A stretch of DNA of 64,000 bases from Lachnospiraceae bacterium KM106-2 (GCA_009731425.1 AP018794.1:1805960-1869959), one strand, 5' to 3'; positions 55,090-64,000 are shown, counted from the first letter of the stretch. Translations and numbers: made by a program. The notes: a model not told the origin generated them from the sequence alone.

Positions 55090-55500
55090 AAAGGAGACGA
55101 GCAAAAAAGGATCATTCAAATATTAGAGAAACGGATTCCTCGTTTTCGTAAAAATATTCTATATCACGAACTTGCCACACCAAGCTCCTTAGAGCGTTAC
55201 GCCTTAAATTACCCTGGATCAGTTCCGATCCAGCTACGAATTCGTTGGCTTATCTCGCAAGAATTTTTTCAATATTTTGAACATCCATCCTGTCAGCAAG
55301 CTTGTCCTGTTCATATTCCAATTCCTAATATCACAAGGCGACTTTCCGTAGGTAATGTTGTCGGTGCCAAAAATCAACTCTCCAAAGAGATGACCGAGTT
55401 CTGCCTTCACGGCACAGCTCAAGAATGTGAGGAGTCTTGTACCAGCATAGATTCTCATCACACCGTTCAGATTCAGAATTTGATCCATAAAATTATATAG
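55090..55500 (+). pseudogene. Start-less remnant of a flavoprotein/Fe-S oxidoreductase
   Basis: Open frame of 136 codons on the plus strand without ATG, GTG or TTG near the intact-looking AAGGAG at 55091. Translation includes RIPRFRKNILYHELATPSSLERYALNYPGSV, written here in parts (ILYHELATPSSLERYALNYP), which resembles the C-terminus of CrtI-type dehydrogenases, and then CQQACPVHIPIPNITRRLS, like the Fer4_20 Fe-S domain of glutamate-synthase-type proteins. Two unrelated domain ends appear joined, so this looks like a deletion relic. Function lost or start codon unusual. Confidence 0.55.
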
Positions 55501-55507
55501 CCATACA

Positions 55508-55543
55508 AAAAGGAGGTTTTGTATTCACTCAAAATCTCCTTTT
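55508..55543 (-). terminator. Terminator overlapping the end of the ABC-2 permease gene
   Basis: Stem AAAAGGAG (55508-55515) with CTCCTTTT (55536-55543) plus inner TTTTG/CAAAA. It overlaps the last codons of the permease. Confidence 0.6.
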
Positions 55544-56395
55544 ACTATCTCCATATTCGATTCGCACCAATAATAAGATAACTGCTAATGCCATGATCAG
55601 ATAACTCCACTGTTCCTGCATCGAAATTATTCTCTGCTCCTTTATTAGATGAACTCCATACGCCTGATATAATTCTTCTCCAATTCGTTTCCCATCTTTC
55701 TGATAAACAGAAAGATAAATCTGTCGAATGATACTAGTTAACTGCATTGGCGGAAAATAAAACAAGAGGTTGCGTAATTTTTCTGGATACATGGCATAAG
55801 GAAGATACGTTCCTGCTAAAAATCCACACATCATACCATATAAATTCCCAAAGGTAGAAAACGATGTAGTATCCTTCATAAATCGAATCAAACATAAAAG
55901 CATCCCTGAATGAATCGTTGAACAGAAGAACACCATTCCGATTGCTTTTCCTAGCATAATACCACTTACTTGGCTTTCATAAACCGATACAAAATAAACT
56001 TCTGATCCAATTAAAGTTAGTACTGTAAAGAAAAACGAGACGATAATGCTGCTGATCCAATAACCGACTTCTAATTGAAAGCTAGAGATTGGCGCCACCA
56101 GAAAATCTCTCTGTACTCCTTTTGCAGCATCAGCAACACTTAACTGCATAATACCAAAACATGTTGTCGTATTTAATACGATCATCAGCCCACTGACCAT
56201 CAGCCGATCCGTAAACTCTTTCACATATTGTGCTTGCAATCCGCTATCTTTTACCGACTGCAAAATAAAGTCACGTAAGAAGATAACATAAAGACCGATG
56301 ACAATTATGATCGAGAAAAAGGACAAGAATATATTCGTTTTATTTTTTAGAAATAGCGTCACATTTCGTCCAACTAAGATACGTATCTGTCTCAT
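55529..56395 (-). CDS. ABC-2 type permease (DrrB/NodJ-like)
   Basis: 288 residues, six membrane helices. The pattern FLVAPISSFQLEVGYWISS and a late hairpin near LPYAMYPEKLRNLLFYFPP match multidrug ABC-2 permeases. Coupled to the ATPase by ATGA overlap. Exports an unknown compound. Confidence 0.82.
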   Translation of the reverse strand: MRQIRILVGRNVTLFLKNKTNIFLSFFSIIIVIGLYVIFLRDFILQSVKDSGLQAQYVKEFTDRLMVSGLMIVLNTTTCFGIMQLSVADAAKGVQRDFLVAPISSFQLEVGYWISSIIVSFFFTVLTLIGSEVYFVSVYESQVSGIMLGKAIGMVFFCSTIHSGMLLCLIRFMKDTTSFSTFGNLYGMMCGFLAGTYLPYAMYPEKLRNLLFYFPPMQLTSIIRQIYLSVYQKDGKRIGEELYQAYGVHLIKEQRIISMQEQWSYLIMALAVILLLVRIEYGDSKRRF

Positions 56396-57138
56396 ACACT
56401 AAGATCCTCTTTTAACAATCCCATATAGATTTCTTGAATAGTCTTACTGCCTACTTTCTTGTATTTTCTTAAAACGCTGTCTTTCGCTCCTGATACTAAC
56501 ATCTTTCCCTTGCTGATAATACAGATGTGATCTGCATGACTCGTCTCCTCCATGTAGTGGGTTGAAAAAAAGATTGTCATCTTAAACTGCTTATTCAATC
56601 TTAATAATGCTTCCCACACGAGAGAGCGCGCTATTGGGTCTAATCCGATTGTTGGCTCATCCAATAATAACAATTTTGGTTTTGCCATAAGCGCTCTTCC
56701 AATCTGGCAGATCCTTTTCTGTCCGCCCGAACAAGTTCCATATTTTTTATACAACAACTCTTCTAGCGATAAGATGGACGCCACTTCCTGAATCCGTTCT
56801 ATTACCCTCTTCCTTGTATCATAATATAAGCTTCCACGATAATACAGGTTTTCATAAACAGAAAGATCATCATCTAATACATCTTCCTGAAACACAACTC
56901 CGATCAGCCTCTTGATCTCTTCTTTCTGTTTGTCCATCGCATAACCTTCGACCATGATCCGCCCACTATTTGGGATCAGTAAGGTGGATAATAGATTCAT
57001 TGTCGTACTCTTGCCCGCTCCATTTGGCCCCAAAAAAGCAGAAATCTGTCCTTGTAACACAGAAAAACTAATATCGGAAACGGCCTTCGTTCTTCCATAC
57101 TGTTTGCTGACGTTTTCAAGATAAATACAAGATTCCAT
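56392..57138 (-). CDS. ABC transporter ATPase (DrrA-like)
   Basis: 248 residues. Walker A AFLGPNGAGKSTTMNL (about 38), signature CSGGQKRICQIGRA, Walker B LLLLDEPTIGLD, H-loop FFSTHYMEE. Drives the adjacent permease. Ribosome site weak. Confidence 0.88.
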   Translation of the reverse strand: MESCIYLENVSKQYGRTKAVSDISFSVLQGQISAFLGPNGAGKSTTMNLLSTLLIPNSGRIMVEGYAMDKQKEEIKRLIGVVFQEDVLDDDLSVYENLYYRGSLYYDTRKRVIERIQEVASILSLEELLYKKYGTCSGGQKRICQIGRALMAKPKLLLLDEPTIGLDPIARSLVWEALLRLNKQFKMTIFFSTHYMEETSHADHICIISKGKMLVSGAKDSVLRKYKKVGSKTIQEIYMGLLKEDLSV

Positions 57139-57244
57139 ATTTCTACAACCTACGATTGTCTCTTAACATAATCTATTCGATTCTTTTTTAATGTATAACA
57201 TGCAATGCGTTCACAGAAGAATTAAAATTATTTAAAAATGGGGG

Positions 57245-57298
57245 TTGCATCTAATTTTTAATGGTTATATGCTTTGACTTAAGGATATCCTTTCAAAG
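57245..57298 (+). promoter_or_regulatory. Promoter with palindrome at the start site of the serine hydrolase gene
   Basis: TTGCAT (57245-57250), 17-base spacer, TATGCT (57268-57273). Just downstream lies CTTTGA (57272-57277), a perfect palindrome AAGGATATCCTT (57281-57292) and TCAAAG (57293-57298), nested inverted repeats over the predicted start. Candidate operator. Confidence 0.45.
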
Positions 57299-57315
57299 TT
57301 AAAGGAGGAATTTAT

Positions 57316-58293
57316 ATGCATCAGATCATAAAAAATGAGCTTGAATCGAAACTAAGTAATGACTATAGCAATATTTCTGCAATTCTCGTTGAACGGGACG
57401 GTACCCCCTTATATGAGCGCTATTTCCATGGAACAACTGCTGCAAATGCGGTCCATATGTTTTCTGTCACAAAGAGTATCTTCTCTGCTTTGATTGGCAT
57501 TGCAATTGAGAAAGGCTATCTCAAAAGCGTGGATCAGAAAGTATTGGACTTCTTCCCAGAGCACACGGTTGACCCTAAGAATAAGACCATTGCTGATATT
57601 ACGCTCAAACATTTACTTACTATGACAGCTCCTTATAAATATAAAACAGAACCTTATGTTGCTTTCTTCTCGAGCGAGAACTGGGTTAACACTGCCCTTG
57701 ACTTACTTGGCGGTGACGGCCCCATCGGAACCTTTCTCTACTCACCGATCATAGGTGCCCACATTTTGTCCGGTATTCTTGTCAGAGTAACTGGCCAGTC
57801 CACCCTGGAATTTGCCACAGAACATCTCTTTGCTCCTCTTGGCATTTCCGTTCAAAATATTGCCTTTCATAGCAAAGAAGAACAGATGGCGTGGACGTCG
57901 AATCCTCTTAAAACCAATCAATGGGTTGTAGATCCACAAGGAAATAACGCGGCTAGTTTTGGACTTTCTCTGCCTCCTTCAGACATGGCAAAGATCGGAC
58001 AGCTGTATCTTAATCATGGTGTGTGGGATGGAAAGCAGATCCTACCTGCCAAATGGATCAACGATTGCACGACCGAACATAGTAAATGGAATACTCTCTC
58101 TTATGGTTATCTCTGGTGGCTGATCGATGAGAAGGAACATTCCTTTGCTGCTTTAGGAGATGGCGGAAATGCTCTCTATATTAATCCAATTAAACAATTA
58201 GTGATCGTGGTCGCTGCACAGTTTGTACCTAATGCAAAAGATTCAATTGAGCTCATCAAAGGATGGATCGAGCCAATAATTGAAAACATCTAA
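57316..58293 (+). CDS. Beta-lactamase-family serine hydrolase
   Basis: 325 residues. Active-site SxxK motif in HMFSVTKSIFSALIGIA (about 49-52), second motif region LYSPIIGAH where YxN reads YSP, and C-terminal part LWWLIDEKEHSFAALGDGG. No signal peptide, so likely a cytoplasmic class C-like esterase or peptidase. GGAGG ribosome site. Confidence 0.82.
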   Translation: MHQIIKNELESKLSNDYSNISAILVERDGTPLYERYFHGTTAANAVHMFSVTKSIFSALIGIAIEKGYLKSVDQKVLDFFPEHTVDPKNKTIADITLKHLLTMTAPYKYKTEPYVAFFSSENWVNTALDLLGGDGPIGTFLYSPIIGAHILSGILVRVTGQSTLEFATEHLFAPLGISVQNIAFHSKEEQMAWTSNPLKTNQWVVDPQGNNAASFGLSLPPSDMAKIGQLYLNHGVWDGKQILPAKWINDCTTEHSKWNTLSYGYLWWLIDEKEHSFAALGDGGNALYINPIKQLVIVVAAQFVPNAKDSIELIKGWIEPIIENI

Positions 58294-58385
58294 TATTCGA
58301 TTTAGGAATCGATGCTGAAAACTTAATATCAAATCATAACTCACTCTCATATAATAAAGATAATCGACTCTTTAGGAGATCTAAG

Positions 58386-58736
58386 ATGTATCAGGAAACA
58401 ACTTTAGGGGCCGAAATAATCCGCGTAACCGTTGAATGTGGCTATTCGGAAGACTATATCCTGTTTGAATCCAACTTAACAAGACTCTTAAATCAGAAAT
58501 TCTCTTATTATCATTATGGCGGCGATATCTATCAGTCTACTCTAGATCCAAATACCTTTTTCATCGTCGCGCTATATAATACAAGTATCGATAACGTACC
58601 ACAGATCAATAAAGAACTAGAGGCCTATGTCGAAGAACAATATGAAAAACACTTTCCATATGTCGTATCACGAAGCATTACCACCGATCAGGACGAAAAT
58701 CAATTAGTCGATCGGTGCTATCATCGATTTCTCTAA
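58386..58736 (+). CDS. Small protein of unknown function
   Basis: 116 residues, acidic, no signal or membrane helix. Aromatic-rich middle (FSYYHYGGDIYQ) and a helical end (INKELEAYVEEQYEKHFP). Not recognised. The AGGAG ribosome site and own terminator support it as real. Follows the serine hydrolase by 92 bases. Confidence 0.6.
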   Translation: MYQETTLGAEIIRVTVECGYSEDYILFESNLTRLLNQKFSYYHYGGDIYQSTLDPNTFFIVALYNTSIDNVPQINKELEAYVEEQYEKHFPYVVSRSITTDQDENQLVDRCYHRFL

Positions 58737-58738
58737 AA

Positions 58739-58778
58739 GATAAGGAGGATGCCATTATGAAATGGTATCCTCCTTATC
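58739..58778. terminator. Bidirectional terminator
   Basis: 12-bp stem (58739-58750 with 58767-58778) plus inner CCATT/AATGG, at the meeting point of the 116-residue gene and oppF. Confidence 0.8.
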
Positions 58779-58781
58779 TTG

Positions 58782-59702
58782 TTATTCTCTCCATTTTGCA
58801 ATTTCTGCTTCCGTACCTAATACATAATGTGTTCCACCTACATAGATTCGTTTACTTTCATTATAAGGGCAATCTAACATAGACTCATCATACTCATGAA
58901 GTACTTTATTTCTCTCCACTCTAGGGTTTGGTACTGGAATCGCACTCAGTAGCGACTTCGTATAAGGATGAATTGGATGATCAAAGATTTCTTCCACACT
59001 TCCTGATTCGACTAAATGACCTAAATGAAGCACCCCAATATGATCAGAAATATATTTTACCATGCTTAGGTCATGGGCAATAAAGAGATAAGCAATGCCG
59101 GTTTCCTTTTGGATCTTTTTCATCAGATTAACGACCTGCGCCTGGATCGATACATCTAGGGCAGATATAGCTTCATCTGCAATGATCAGATCTGGTTCTA
59201 AGACGAGGGCACGGGCAATTCCAATTCTCTGTCTCTGACCGCCTGAAAATTGGTGAGGATAACGTTTTGCATGCTCTTTGGATAATCCGACCAGTTCTAA
59301 AATCTGAAAGACCTTTTCTTCCATCTCTTCTCTTGTCTTGCAGACATTATGGATCATCAGGCCTTCGCCAATAATGTCGATTACTTTCTTTCTTGGATTT
59401 AGACAAGCCATTGGATCCTGGAAGATCATCTGCATCTTCGTTCGAAGCATCTTTTTATCTTCCTTCTTTAACTTTCCGGAGATATCCTTTCCCTTAAATA
59501 AGATTTGGCCACCTGTTGGTTCATATAAACGAATGACAGAACGTCCCGTGGTTGATTTCCCGGAACCAGATTCACCAACTAATCCATACGTCTTTCCTTT
59601 TTCAATGGTAAAGGAGATTCCATCTACCGCACGTACGGTCTCTTTTCTGCTTAAACGAAAATATTGTTTTAAGTCATTTACTTCTAGAATTGTTTCGCTC
59701 AT
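58782..59702 (-). CDS. oppF: Oligopeptide ABC transporter ATPase OppF
   Basis: 306 residues. Walker A GLVGESGSGKSTTG (about 38), signature FSGGQRQRIGIARA, Walker B DLIIADEAISALD, and the C-terminal oligopeptide-transport extension (NPRVERNKVLHEYDESMLDCPY). Starts within TAATG of oppD. Energises peptide import with OppD. Confidence 0.92.
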   Translation of the reverse strand: MSETILEVNDLKQYFRLSRKETVRAVDGISFTIEKGKTYGLVGESGSGKSTTGRSVIRLYEPTGGQILFKGKDISGKLKKEDKKMLRTKMQMIFQDPMACLNPRKKVIDIIGEGLMIHNVCKTREEMEEKVFQILELVGLSKEHAKRYPHQFSGGQRQRIGIARALVLEPDLIIADEAISALDVSIQAQVVNLMKKIQKETGIAYLFIAHDLSMVKYISDHIGVLHLGHLVESGSVEEIFDHPIHPYTKSLLSAIPVPNPRVERNKVLHEYDESMLDCPYNESKRIYVGGTHYVLGTEAEIAKWRE

Positions 59703-60784
59703 TATTCATCCCCCCGTTTCATTGCCTCAATTCGTTTCTTTAGTGTCTCCGGCATCTCAACCTTTGGTGCTTTCTCATGCATAAGCCAAGAAGCAACTTT
59801 GTGAGTGTCTGACCCTTTCACAGGGAACATCGGAGGTTCTAATCGATAATCGATCTGAAGTGCATAAGGATTTCTTCTTGCAAATGCATCTCCCTTGATC
59901 TCCTTTATCATATTCGGAGGTGTACCCGGAATACTATATAATGTATCACAATCCGCTGACATATCCGGCAGAGAAGATAATAAGCCCCATGTATATGGAT
60001 GTCTTGGATCATAGAAAATCTCTTCTGTATTACCAGTCTCTACAATCTTTCCGGCATACATAACGTTAATATGATCTGCGACTTTTGCTACTACACCAAG
60101 ATCATGAGTAATATAGATAACGGAAAGTTCTTTCTGTTTCTGAATATCCTGGATCAGTTTTAAGATCTTGGCTTGGATCGTTACATCAAGAGCTGTTGTC
60201 GGCTCATCGCAAATTAAGACATAAGGATCACAAGATAAGGCAATCGCGATCACGATACGCTGTCTCATACCGCCAGATAACTGGTGAGGGTAATTCTTCA
60301 TTCGATGTTCTGCATCCGTGATACCAACTAACTTTAATAGTTCCAAGGCCTTATCATAGGCTTCTTTTTTACTCTTCTTATAATGAACGATCATCGGTTC
60401 CATGATCTGCTTTCCGATCGTCATCGTTGGATCAAGAGAAGTCATGGGATCCTGGAATACCATGGCAATCTTTCGTCCACGGATTTCCTTCTGCATCTCC
60501 TCATTAGATAGCGATACAATATCCGTTTCTTTCTTCTCTCCAGTGTATTCATCATTCCAGGTATAATAAATGGATCCGCCATCGATGGTGGCATTGTTAG
60601 AAAGTAGTCCCATGATTGTCTTCGCTGACACTGATTTACCAGATCCAGATTCTCCAACGATTGCGATCGTTTCACCTTTATGTAAGTCGAAGTTAACACC
60701 ACGAACTGCTTTTACGATCCCATTGTCAGTCTTAAATGAGACATTTAAATCTTTTACGCTTAAAATAAGTTCTCTCTCTTCCAT
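59702..60784 (-). CDS. oppD: Oligopeptide ABC transporter ATPase OppD
   Basis: 360 residues. Walker A AIVGESGSGKSVSAK (about 40), signature LSGGMRQRIVIAIA, Walker B VLICDEPTTALD, and the peptide-transport C-terminus (YSIPGTPPNM). One base separates it from oppC. GGAGAG ribosome site. Confidence 0.92.
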   Translation of the reverse strand: MEERELILSVKDLNVSFKTDNGIVKAVRGVNFDLHKGETIAIVGESGSGKSVSAKTIMGLLSNNATIDGGSIYYTWNDEYTGEKKETDIVSLSNEEMQKEIRGRKIAMVFQDPMTSLDPTMTIGKQIMEPMIVHYKKSKKEAYDKALELLKLVGITDAEHRMKNYPHQLSGGMRQRIVIAIALSCDPYVLICDEPTTALDVTIQAKILKLIQDIQKQKELSVIYITHDLGVVAKVADHINVMYAGKIVETGNTEEIFYDPRHPYTWGLLSSLPDMSADCDTLYSIPGTPPNMIKEIKGDAFARRNPYALQIDYRLEPPMFPVKGSDTHKVASWLMHEKAPKVEMPETLKKRIEAMKRGDE

Positions 60785-60785
60785 A

Positions 60786-61712
60786 TTATCTCTCCTTCAT
60801 CGTAGGATCTAAGGCATCACGTAAACCATCACCACATAAGTTGAAGCTAAGCATCAAAATAGCAAGGATCATGGCTGGAATGATCATCATATATGGATAA
60901 ACTAAGAAGTTATTATATCCTTCATTGATCAAGGTTCCAAGGGAAGCCTGAGGCACTGCAAGTCCAAGACCTACAAATGCAAGATATGCCTCATAGAAAA
61001 TTGCATTTGGAATCGTCATCATCGACATAATGATCAGCTGTCCATAAATATTAGGAAGTATTTCTTTAAAGATCAAACGTCTATTAGATGATCCTAATGT
61101 TCTAGAAGCCAGAATGTATTCTGCTTCTTTTTCCTTTAATACTTGTGCACGGGTGATCCGGCTCATGGCGATCCACTCGGTAAACATCAGTGCGATAATG
61201 ACAGTAAACAGTGATGCTTTCATGACCGTCAACAGAATGGTCAAGATAACCAGTGTTGGTATGGAGTTCATGATCTCTTGAAAACGCTGCATGATAGAAT
61301 CCAATTTTCCACCAAAAAATCCGGAAACAAGACCATATACCATACCGATCAGTACATCGATCAGCACTGCGACAACGGCGATAAATAAGGAAATTCTAGT
61401 ACCCTTCCAACATCTTACGAACAGATCTCGTCCATATTCATCCGTGCCGAATAAATGGGCAACACATGGTTTGATGTTAGCGCTTCCTGTCTTAATATCA
61501 TCAAACTGATAGGTAGAAATCATCGGTACAAATATACTGAGTAATAAAATGATAAGAATACAGATCAATCCGATGACTGCTCCTTTATTCTTACAGAATC
61601 GTTTCACAACATCTTTCCATCCTGGATGGAATGGTTCCACTTCATCTTTGGTGATATCGATCTGATCTCCAACCAGTTCGAAATCATTTTCTTTAAATTC
61701 AAAGTTCTGCAT
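60786..61712 (-). CDS. oppC: Oligopeptide ABC transporter permease OppC
   Basis: 308 residues from the ATG at 61712 (AGGAGG 6 bases before; an upstream start would run deep into oppB). Cytoplasmic N-terminus, then six membrane helices and the EAA loop (EWIAMSRITRAQVLKEKEAEYILASRTLG). Confidence 0.92.
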   Translation of the reverse strand: MQNFEFKENDFELVGDQIDITKDEVEPFHPGWKDVVKRFCKNKGAVIGLICILIILLLSIFVPMISTYQFDDIKTGSANIKPCVAHLFGTDEYGRDLFVRCWKGTRISLFIAVVAVLIDVLIGMVYGLVSGFFGGKLDSIMQRFQEIMNSIPTLVILTILLTVMKASLFTVIIALMFTEWIAMSRITRAQVLKEKEAEYILASRTLGSSNRRLIFKEILPNIYGQLIIMSMMTIPNAIFYEAYLAFVGLGLAVPQASLGTLINEGYNNFLVYPYMMIIPAMILAILMLSFNLCGDGLRDALDPTMKER

Positions 61713-61713
61713 A

Positions 61714-62658
61714 CTATTCCTCCTTTGCCAAACGAATTCTTGGATCGATGATACCGTAGGAAACATCAATGATCAGCATCATGATGATATACATTGCTGC
61801 ATAAAGGAAGGAACATGCAAGAATGATATTGTAATCATTCGCATGGATGCTGTTGATCAATAATTTACCAAGGCCAGGAATTCCACAAATCACTTCAACC
61901 ACCATCGTACCAGTCATTAAGTTAACTAGGATTGGTCCGAGAATTGTAATAACAGGGATCAAAGAGTTTCTTAAACAGTGGCTTCGAATGATCTTATTTC
62001 TACTTAATCCTTTTGCTTTTACAAGCTGTATGTACTCGCTATTTAAAACGGAGATCATCTCTGTCCTTGTAAATCTAGCTACATTTGCAATAACTGACAT
62101 GGAAAGTGCGAATACCGGTATGATACAAGTCATGATCGGATCGTCACTACTGTATGAAATCGGCAAAATCTGAAGTTTTACACCGAAGAAGATTACCACA
62201 AGTAACGCAAATACAAACGATGGAATGGCAACTCCTATTACGGAAATAACGGTTGCAAAGGTATCCCAGAAATGATTCTGATGTAGTGCTGCAACAATTC
62301 CCAAGATCATACCGATAATAGTCCCCAAAACAACTGCTACGATACCAAGAATAAATGAGATTTTTGCTGCATCCATGACAAGCATCGATACGGGAAGATC
62401 TTTATAAAGTGCATAGGAGATTCCAAAATCTCCCGTTACCATATTTTTTAAGTACGTAACATACTGAACAGGCACCGGCTTATCCAATCCATACTTAGCC
62501 ATGATGACCGCTTTTTGTCCAGCCGTTAATTTTTCATCGTTAAACGGTGTTCCCGGAAGACATTTAACCATTACGAATAGAACGGTCAGTATGATGAATA
62601 ACGTCACCGCCGATATCAGAATTCGTTTTCCAATATACCGAAACATTGATTTATCCAT
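61714..62658 (-). CDS. oppB: Oligopeptide ABC transporter permease OppB
   Basis: 314 residues, six membrane helices. N-terminus FRYIGKRILISAVTLFIILTVLF and EAA loop (TRTEMISVLNSEYIQLVKAKGLSRN) are typical. GAGAGGAGAG ribosome site. Downstream of oppA in the order A-B-C-D-F. Confidence 0.92.
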   Translation of the reverse strand: MDKSMFRYIGKRILISAVTLFIILTVLFVMVKCLPGTPFNDEKLTAGQKAVIMAKYGLDKPVPVQYVTYLKNMVTGDFGISYALYKDLPVSMLVMDAAKISFILGIVAVVLGTIIGMILGIVAALHQNHFWDTFATVISVIGVAIPSFVFALLVVIFFGVKLQILPISYSSDDPIMTCIIPVFALSMSVIANVARFTRTEMISVLNSEYIQLVKAKGLSRNKIIRSHCLRNSLIPVITILGPILVNLMTGTMVVEVICGIPGLGKLLINSIHANDYNIILACSFLYAAMYIIMMLIIDVSYGIIDPRIRLAKEE

Positions 62659-62691
62659 AGTTTCTCTCCTCTCAAGCTATAATAAATTACC

Positions 62692-62751
62692 TAGGTGCAA
62701 AAATACCCGTGACAGGATTTAATCCGGCCACAGGCATCCTCACATCACCTA
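62692..62751 (-). promoter_or_regulatory. Intercistronic stem-loop between oppA and oppB
   Basis: Outer pair TAGGTG (62692-62697) and CACCTA (62746-62751); inner hairpin GGAT-TTA-ATCC flanked by GTG/CAC. No T-run, so it looks like a processing or mRNA-protecting hairpin, not a full terminator. Confidence 0.45.
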
Positions 62752-62762
62752 CAAGTGTGAAC

Positions 62763-64000
62763 TTATTTCATTTCTACATAGTTAAATGTATAAGGAACTC
62801 CAACTGGACGATGAACCAAGTTCTTAACATTGGTACGAATTAAGACAGAAGATCCTTTTTCAAATACTGGAATATTAGCGCCATCGTTCATTGCGATCTC
62901 TTCTGCTTCGATCATCTTATTGAAACGCTCTCCAGCATCCTCTGTCTTCTTTACCTCATCCATTTTGCTCATGTATGCTTCACTGTTGTAATCACCATAG
63001 TTATTTGCATTGCCCTTTAACATTAAGTTTAGATACGTTGTAGCATCACCATAGTCAGGTCCCCAACGAGTAAGAGCAACTTCAAATTCACGATTCTTCT
63101 GCTTATTGTAAATTCTATCTTTCTTCGTTGTAGCAACCATCTCGATCTTTAATCCCTTTAATTTCGAGAATGCATTCTGAAGATAAGTAGCCATCTGATC
63201 CATTGGTGATTCATCGGTACCATATAATAACTGAATCGTGATCGAATCTTTACCTAATTCTTTTAATCCTGCATCTAAGGCTTCCTGTGCCTTTGCTAAA
63301 TCGAATGATGTGAAATCTTTTGCTTTCTTTCTGAAATCAGTACCATCATTGATACATAAACCACTTGGTACAAATCCTTTTGCTTCTTTCGAACCATCCT
63401 TTAACACATTTTCTGCAAAATCTTTACGATTGATTGCAAGAGAAAGTGCCTTACGAACATTTGCATTTGCCATTGTGTCCTTGTTCATATTTAACTGAAG
63501 ATAGAATAAATAACCTTCGGAATAAGTTTGATACTCTGGCTTATTTTTATATTTATCAACTAATGATGAGTTGATAACTGCAAAATCATTATTCTTTGCA
63601 TCGAAGTTTGCTGCTGCTGTCTTAGGATCTTGAACAAGAAGCATTACTAACTTATCAATCTTGACTGCATCCTTATTCCAATAATCTGGATTTTTCTCAA
63701 AGACTGCTTTCGTACCTAACTCCCAGCTCTTTAATTTGAATGCACCATTGGATAATACAGTATCTGCTTTCTTCGCATAAGAATCACCTTTTTCTTCAGC
63801 GAACTTACGATTGATTGGATAGTAACAAGGGAAAGTCATTAATTCATCAAAGTAGGAACAAGGACGCTCCACCTTAACTTCTAATGTATGATCATCGATT
63901 GCTTTTACCCCTAAGGTATCCATATCTTTTTGTGTCAGGTCTTTGCCACTTGCCTGTTTTTCCATTAAGGCATCGGCTCCTGCAATTGCTGCACCATCGC
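62763..64000 (-). CDS. oppA: Oligopeptide-binding protein OppA, C-terminal part (runs off the window)
   Basis: At least 412 residues of an SBP_bac_5 family protein; the frame stays open to the window edge, so the signal peptide and N-terminus lie outside. Visible family features: TLEVKVERPCSYFDELMTFPCYYPI, LSNGAFKLKSWELG, YLQLNMNKD, VRKALSLAINRKDF, ALTRWGPDYGDATTYL. Binds peptides outside the cell and delivers them to OppBCDF. Confidence 0.9.
   Translation of the reverse strand, partial: DGAAIAGADALMEKQASGKDLTQKDMDTLGVKAIDDHTLEVKVERPCSYFDELMTFPCYYPINRKFAEEKGDSYAKKADTVLSNGAFKLKSWELGTKAVFEKNPDYWNKDAVKIDKLVMLLVQDPKTAAANFDAKNNDFAVINSSLVDKYKNKPEYQTYSEGYLFYLQLNMNKDTMANANVRKALSLAINRKDFAENVLKDGSKEAKGFVPSGLCINDGTDFRKKAKDFTSFDLAKAQEALDAGLKELGKDSITIQLLYGTDESPMDQMATYLQNAFSKLKGLKIEMVATTKKDRIYNKQKNREFEVALTRWGPDYGDATTYLNLMLKGNANNYGDYNSEAYMSKMDEVKKTEDAGERFNKMIEAEEIAMNDGANIPVFEKGSSVLIRTNVKNLVHRPVGVPYTFNYVEMK

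Overview
The window looks like chromosome from a low-GC, Gram-positive, spore-forming anaerobe of the Clostridia, most likely a Lachnospiraceae-type organism. Evidence for this: strong AGGAGG-type ribosome binding sites, an RqcH/RNase J/MutS2 set, an IscR-NifS-NifU iron-sulfur operon, a SpoVB-like flippase, a GntR-YtrB-type ABC operon and a surface glycosidase with Thr/Pro-rich linker and B-repeat. The genus is an inference. I see no tRNA, rRNA, CRISPR array, prophage or transposase gene.

Layout. 0-9 kb: GT-C membrane glycosyltransferase, DUF2628 protein, rqcH-hisJ, a MutS2-like protein without Smr domain, a free-standing structured RNA gene with its own promoter and terminator (about 7824-8027, minus), and two small minus genes (Cys-rich DUF3795 protein, Sm-like protein). 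9-13.3 kb: a family of small beta-domain proteins (lipoprotein, zinc-ribbon protein, and a decayed zinc-ribbon paralogue) around a LytTR regulator whose receiver lacks the phospho-Asp, then a cell-wall amidase. 13.3-17.5 kb: minus-strand operon iscR-nifS-nifU-mnmA-yfcE with sigma-A promoter and a 15-bp iterated operator; NifS/NifU supply sulfur and Fe-S clusters and MnmA uses the sulfur for tRNA thiolation. 17.5-26 kb: SpoVB-like flippase, GGDEF protein, and a 1725-residue secreted glycoside hydrolase. 26-31 kb: AAA/P-loop protein, YtrA-type ABC operon, Mef-like MFS pump, two membrane-anchored proteins, and a decayed PAS/DUF438 fragment. 31.5-40 kb: tannase-type esterase, RNase J, Fe-alcohol dehydrogenase, and a compact operon of PmtA-like methyltransferase, DedA protein, response regulator and histidine kinase. 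40-49 kb: two tandem, partly identical chemoreceptors with sigma-D-like promoters, cupin, MalY-type lyase, DUF3737 protein, Zn-alcohol dehydrogenase, a second two-component system. 49-58.8 kb: heterodimeric ABC exporter divergent from a CYP152-type P450 peroxygenase, RluA-type pseudouridine synthase, a start-less flavoprotein/Fe-S remnant, DrrAB-type ABC exporter, serine hydrolase. 58.8-64 kb: Opp/Dpp peptide transporter; the substrate-binding gene runs off the end.

The most unusual signal is a 231/232-bp non-coding, multi-hairpin repeat present twice (9136-9366 and 19108-19339) in the same orientation. In each case it sits exactly between two copies of the local 35-bp terminator hairpin. The terminators differ completely between loci but are duplicated within each locus, as if the element inserts into terminators and duplicates the whole hairpin. 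A second short repeat family (9057, 33481, 40012, and an expanded copy at 14950) also abuts terminators in three of four cases.
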